In this document: positions 60,423 to 64,000 of the stretch, piece by piece
How positions within the stretch are numbered: position 1 is the first letter of the stretch
How the letters are laid out: each line of letters starts with the position of its first letter
NCBI RefSeq assembly: GCF_014529535.1
Contig: NC_050738.1
Location: forward strand, 8,527,410-8,591,409
Length of the DNA stretch: 64,000 bases
Origin: Bradysia coprophila
Lineage: Eukaryota; Arthropoda; Insecta; Diptera; Sciaridae
Direction of reading: 5' to 3'
Notes under the pieces: model-generated
Databases searched by the model: none
What the model was told of the DNA's origin: nothing
Seen by the model: only the letters and a program-made list of their open reading frames with translations
Program-made: the position numbers and the translations under genes

Positions 60423-60824
60423 CACGGCAGAGTAAAATAAACCAGGCAGGAGCGGTTCATTTTCGAAACGGATGGTAATAATCGAACGTTATTAGTTTTG
60501 GGTTGAGCGTTAAAAACAATTCCATTTACCAATATTTCCATCTAATTGGTACCAATTTGATGATAATAACGGTAGCAAGAATTAAAATATTTGTAAAAGG
60601 AAAAATTCCAATGGTCGTCGAGGTCGTCGATCAAAAAATATTGGTCGAATATAATTTCCCTTTTCGAAACGTCAAATAAGGGACCTAATACACTGTATGA
60701 AAATGAACTCAAATGAACACTGACATAAATTGAAAAATTTTATTCGCAAAAAATATAGGGCTACTAGATTATTCAGGTCCCTTCAGGTCTTCAGGTCTTG
60801 CCTGGTTAACTTTACTCTGCCGTG
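60423..60824. mobile_element. 402-bp non-autonomous DNA transposon with CACGGCAGAGTAAA ends
   Basis: The left end CACGGCAGAGTAAAATAAAC then CAGGCA is inverted at the right as TGCCTGGTTAACTTTACTCT then GCCGTG. TIRs are about 26 bp with few mismatches. The interior has no transposase ORF. A target-site duplication is not clear. CACnG termini occur in several superfamilies, so I do not assign one. Confidence 0.75.
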
Positions 60825-61450
60825 GTAAACATCAATTTTCCACTTTTTTTGGTCGTGAATGAACCCGGGTAAAGTGGTTTATTTATCCCATGAACATTTC
60901 AAATCCGTAGAGATTTTTAGTCGAGCGAGAAAATTTGCGAGAAGTCGAAAGTATCTATATTCTGGGACCAATAGAAAAAAGCCTACAGGTGCTTCTGCAA
61001 AGGTATCCACACGATATTCATGTTTTTTTTCTTCAAGAAAATGACCCTAAATTTGTTGGTAGCCCGACCTCGATGTAAAATCTTTATCATAAATAGTTCT
61101 TGCTGAGAATCATACATGGCATATTTGGTATCATTGGAAAGCTTAGACTTCAGGCTACCTGTTACAAGGGATGTCGTGTTGAAATATTCCAACCGGCAAG
61201 GCATGGGAGTAGCCAAAGTTCAACAAGGGTAGCAAAAAAGTGACTTTTCTGAAAATGTACTAAAAGAGACCACTTTCAAAAAAATTTTATTGCCATTCGA
61301 AAGAGCACATTAACCTTGTCTAGAAACGCTATTAAAGTGCTGGATCGGGAACTTCGTCGAGGGGTGAAGAGGTGGAATTTTCGACTTTTAGCTTCTATTG
61401 CTCTGCAACCAAATGACTGAGAGTAATAATTTTTACATGGTTGTTCTTAG

Positions 61451-61638
61451 AATTTGTCCCTCTACCGATTCCAGTTTCAAACACTGGTCCAGCAACTTCC
61501 GCAGAGCCAGGCGACGATATTCCTAGTTCTCAGAAACGGCTCAGCGGTTGCGCCTGCAACATGTGCCGTTGGATAGTACACGCCTCCCCCAACTCAGCTA
61601 TGAAAACAACCGAGATGGAAGTCGACATGTTTATTTAA
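61451..61638 (+). other. Orphan terminal-exon-like ORF (unidentified)
   Basis: A possible acceptor (GTTGTTCTTAG, ends 61450) precedes a 62-codon frame beginning EFVPLPIPVSNTGPATSAEP, continuing GDDIPSSQKRLSGCACNMCR and ending in EMEVDMFI and a stop. AATAAA occurs about 20 nt later (near 61662). GC content is well above the flanks. The Cys pattern C-x-C-x2-C is suggestive but I do not recognise the family. It may be a gene fragment. Confidence 0.3.
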
Positions 61639-62753
61639 AGTTCGTTCAGCCCCACCGTGTAAAATAAAAGAGAAAACTTTAAGAACAAACAAAGCTGTTT
61701 GCTTTTTCGTTTCCCATGGTTCATGTTTGGTGAATGAACTTGAGGCAAAGATGCTGTTTCGACCTCTGAATGTGATGGTGGTCACAGAACAGTATAGAAC
61801 TGCTCAACTTCAGTTGCTTCCATCACATTCGTTCACAAGACAGCATAAAAATAAAATTCAGCGGTTCCGCACTCACGATTACAACCAAATCCTTTTCTAA
61901 CGATCCAAATCCACGCCAAATTCTTTTCTTCTTCAACGAAAATCAGTCAATTGAAACAATACCGATCGAATCCACAATTGGCATAATTAACCAAAACAAC
62001 TAAAGTGCAACAACGTTCAATTCCAGTTCAAAGGGTAACCAAGACCATTTGAAATTAAATTCTCCAGCAAGTGACTCCGACCGAATAGCACAAATAATTG
62101 CCCCACCATTACAATGTTGTAAGAAAAAGCCAACGAATTTTTGACACAGATTGAAGATCCTGCGTAGATTAGATACATTCATTGCGCTCCAGAACGTTTG
62201 GACTTTGGAGTACCTGAATGGTAATTTTTTTTAAACTGAATGATCTACGACATTCAAAGAATTGAAAAAATGTCAAGACGTGTCAAGCAGTGATTTTTTG
62301 AGTGGTTTTACCGCTGAAGCATACTTAAGACACATATTCGGTTGGCATTAACTGTATATATCGAAGAACATACCAGAGAATCCGTTTCAAAAATCTTACG
62401 CCGTAGGGTGATGCATTAAATTATGGCTGAGCAATGTTTTTTTTTGTATAAAATTAATTTATTAAATTAACAATCAAACATTATTATTACTTAGTGCACT
62501 TGGAAATTCGTCATTTACTTATTAACATTAGTGATGAAACTCATTTCCGCAAGGCCTTCAAGCAAAATATACTACGGAGATCTTCTTAAATTTTTACTTT
62601 AACTTGTGGGATTTTACATCTCTTGCCTTCGGCTTCAGGTTAAAACTTTCCCACTTGTCAAATAAATATTTAAAAAGATGGTCGCAACAAACTGACGAAA
62701 AACAAAACTAATGGCATTCATTTAACGGTGACTCTAAAACCATATAGCTACAG

Positions 62754-63277
62754 CTACACAGTTGTAGTTGTTGAATTATCTAAAATGTTTTCGTTTAAAA
62801 CTCCCTTTTTTTCGTCACGATACTGTTCTACAGCCGTCATAACACGCAACAAATTTCCACTAGCCAATTTGCTCAGTTCTTCTCTGGTCCAACCACGATG
62901 ATAGTCATAAGTTTCTGCCAATTTATCGAACAATGATGGGTACTTTGAAACGTCTTCCAGACCATCTGGGACCCTTTCGTGGTAGAATTATCACAAAATT
63001 ATTTCATTTCGATAAAATGAAGAGAATTTTTGCAAATCTTACTCTGAAAGTCCATCATAATCAGCTCCTATACCAACATAGTCGGTCGATTCGGTCACGT
63101 TTCTGATATAATCCAAATGAGCTGCAATATGATGGCAGTGGAAAATTTCAATATAAAACAGAAGTAAAACTAATGTTTACCTATAACATCAGCCATAGAG
63201 GCGTTAACTGCTGGGTCCGAGCCGGTTCGAACGAACTTAGAACCGAAATTTACCATAACAATTCCTTTATTGTCTTT
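62754..63277 (-). CDS. Membrane (renal-type) dipeptidase, C-terminal exons, partial
   Basis: Three exons on the minus strand (63181-63277, 63043-63121, 62754-62973) share one frame. They encode the last ~130 residues of a DPEP-type zinc dipeptidase. Visible family blocks: GIVMVNFGSKFVRTG, the segment HLDYIRNVTESTDYVGIGAD with YDG (human DPEP1 ...VGFGGDFDG), VPDGLEDVSKYPSLFDKLAE, and GWTREELSKLASGNLLRVM. These enzymes hydrolyse dipeptides, leukotriene D4 and related substrates, usually GPI-anchored at the cell surface. The tail here ends in DNSTTTTV without a clear GPI hydrophobic stretch, so this member may be soluble or use another end. The 5' exons with the metal-binding histidines lie beyond the right edge. 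Confidence 0.88.
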
Positions 63278-64000
63278 CTGTAAATTGAAAATTGGTTTCA
63301 TTTTTTAGACTTTCGTTAAGGCCAGGTTATGTGTCGTTATGCATAACCTGGCCTTAAACCGACATTAAAACCGCGTAACACTCCAGCTTGCGAGCAATAA
63401 GAAACGAAACAAATTAGAGTTCGATGAGTGTAAACCTAGTCGTAAGATCGGCAAGTATCAAAATACACAGCGGTATGATTTAAGGCCAACACACACTAAC
63501 ATCTAGTGTCAGTTGGGAATATGATATTTCTATTGTTAAAACCGGTTTTAAACGATTTTAGCTGATTTAAACAATAAGAATATCGGGTTGGTCAAAAGTC
63601 AAATTTGCACTGCATTTGCTCTCACTTAAATTTCTTGGTGTACATTCTTTAAAGTCAATTTTAAAGTCAATCCTGCTAGGTACTTAATTTGACTTTTGAG
63701 AAATGAAACGGACCGGTTTACTTTTATATTCTGAAGAAAAAACGAACAATAACTTTTGATGAAATTTGTCTTAGAGGGACTACTAAAAACGGGTATCGGT
63801 GTAAAGCTCAGGTCCTCCACATTCATAATAAGTTATAATTTAATCAAATAATCGCATTAGTGAGGTCACAGCTCTCATCAAAGTTCACCGAGGTTTTCTA
63901 GATTCTGAGAAATTTTCCGGAAGTCATATTTTCGGCCGTTTATCATCAAATTTTTTAACGTAATATTTGCCCCAGTAGTACTCGACATCAGCTTTCCAAC
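63278..64000. other. Dipeptidase intron (or upstream sequence) to the window edge
   Basis: No further dipeptidase exon is recognisable. It contains a perfect hairpin (63316-63357) and, from about 63840, sequence that reads like dispersed repeat. The gene's 5' exons are presumably outside the window. Confidence 0.5.
63316..63357. repeat. 16-bp perfect inverted repeat hairpin
   Basis: TTAAGGCCAGGTTATG pairs with CATAACCTGGCCTTAA across a 10-nt loop, inside a dipeptidase intron. Confidence 0.85.

Larger units (their letters stand above)
54780..62753. other. 3' UTR and gene-poor flank
   Basis: The first ~860 bp are the probable 3' UTR of the IER-family gene. The rest is AT-rich and repeat-bearing: hairpins at 58559-58629 and 59372-59460, and a 402-bp inverted-repeat element at 60423-60824. 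There are two orphan exon-like ORFs (55700-55902 minus, 61451-61638 plus). No complete gene is supported. Confidence 0.55.

Noticed and set aside
62000-62182. Plus-strand coding-like stretch (SDSDRIAQIIAPPLQCCKKK)
   Set aside because: Short, no ATG, only a weak possible acceptor, no recognised family; not enough to call a gene.
1-64000. CRISPR arrays, rRNA and tRNA genes
   Set aside because: No regularly spaced repeats, no rRNA-like sequence and no complete cloverleaf with A and B boxes were seen by eye.

Overview
The window looks like a piece of an AT-rich insect nuclear genome, most likely a lower (nematoceran) dipteran. Evidence: spliced genes with very short introns (about 47-70 nt), GT-AG borders with occasional GC-AG, and a gene set with clear fly orthologues (mute/GON4L, O-fut1, Ntmt, GM130, a divergent ionotropic receptor, a peritrophin-type chitin-binding protein). 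I could not run any search, so species and orthology rest on recognised protein motifs.

Layout. 1-13.1 kb: first exon of Ste24 (minus strand, gene runs off the left edge), divergent from mute (18 coding exons, 1,688 codons, plus strand); then an EF-hand/DM10 ciliary protein of the EFHC1/2 type (9 exons, minus) and a tiny SMIM20/MITRAC7 gene (4 exons, minus). 13.9-16.3 kb: pyruvate dehydrogenase E1-alpha (plus), with two candidate first exons and a GC-AG intron. 17.1-22.1 kb: a secreted chitin-binding protein with a Thr-rich linker, and an ionotropic receptor (both minus). 25-37.3 kb: a compact housekeeping block: GM130 (minus), Ntmt (minus) divergent from O-fut1 (plus), a 5'-truncated endonuclease-type LINE, and Tmem258 (minus) divergent from Tp53rk/Prpk (plus). 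37.3-53.9 kb: a gene-poor, repeat-rich stretch ending in the promoter of an intronless immediate-early-response (IER family) gene, which carries a perfect cAMP response element. 54.8-62.7 kb: long 3' flank with palindromes, a 402-bp terminal-inverted-repeat element and two orphan exon-like ORFs. 62.75-64 kb: the C-terminal exons of a membrane dipeptidase (minus), cut by the right edge.

For every multi-exon gene except the two edge-truncated ones, the exon chain given here keeps one open frame from start to stop; this supports the models strongly. Functional themes are scattered (mitochondrial E1-alpha and complex IV assembly factor; secretory-pathway GM130, O-fut1 and TMEM258; chromatin mute; KEOPS kinase). 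There is no operon-like pathway cluster. Divergent gene pairs with short shared promoters recur.

The non-coding part is dominated by two short repeat classes: a roughly 200-bp MITE family with TTTAACCTGTCACCGACGGC-like ends (about 15 copies, both strands), and a set of palindromic fold-back elements, two of which share an identical 15-mer loop (AGCCGAAGGCGAGGT). I found no CRISPR arrays, rRNA or convincing tRNA genes.
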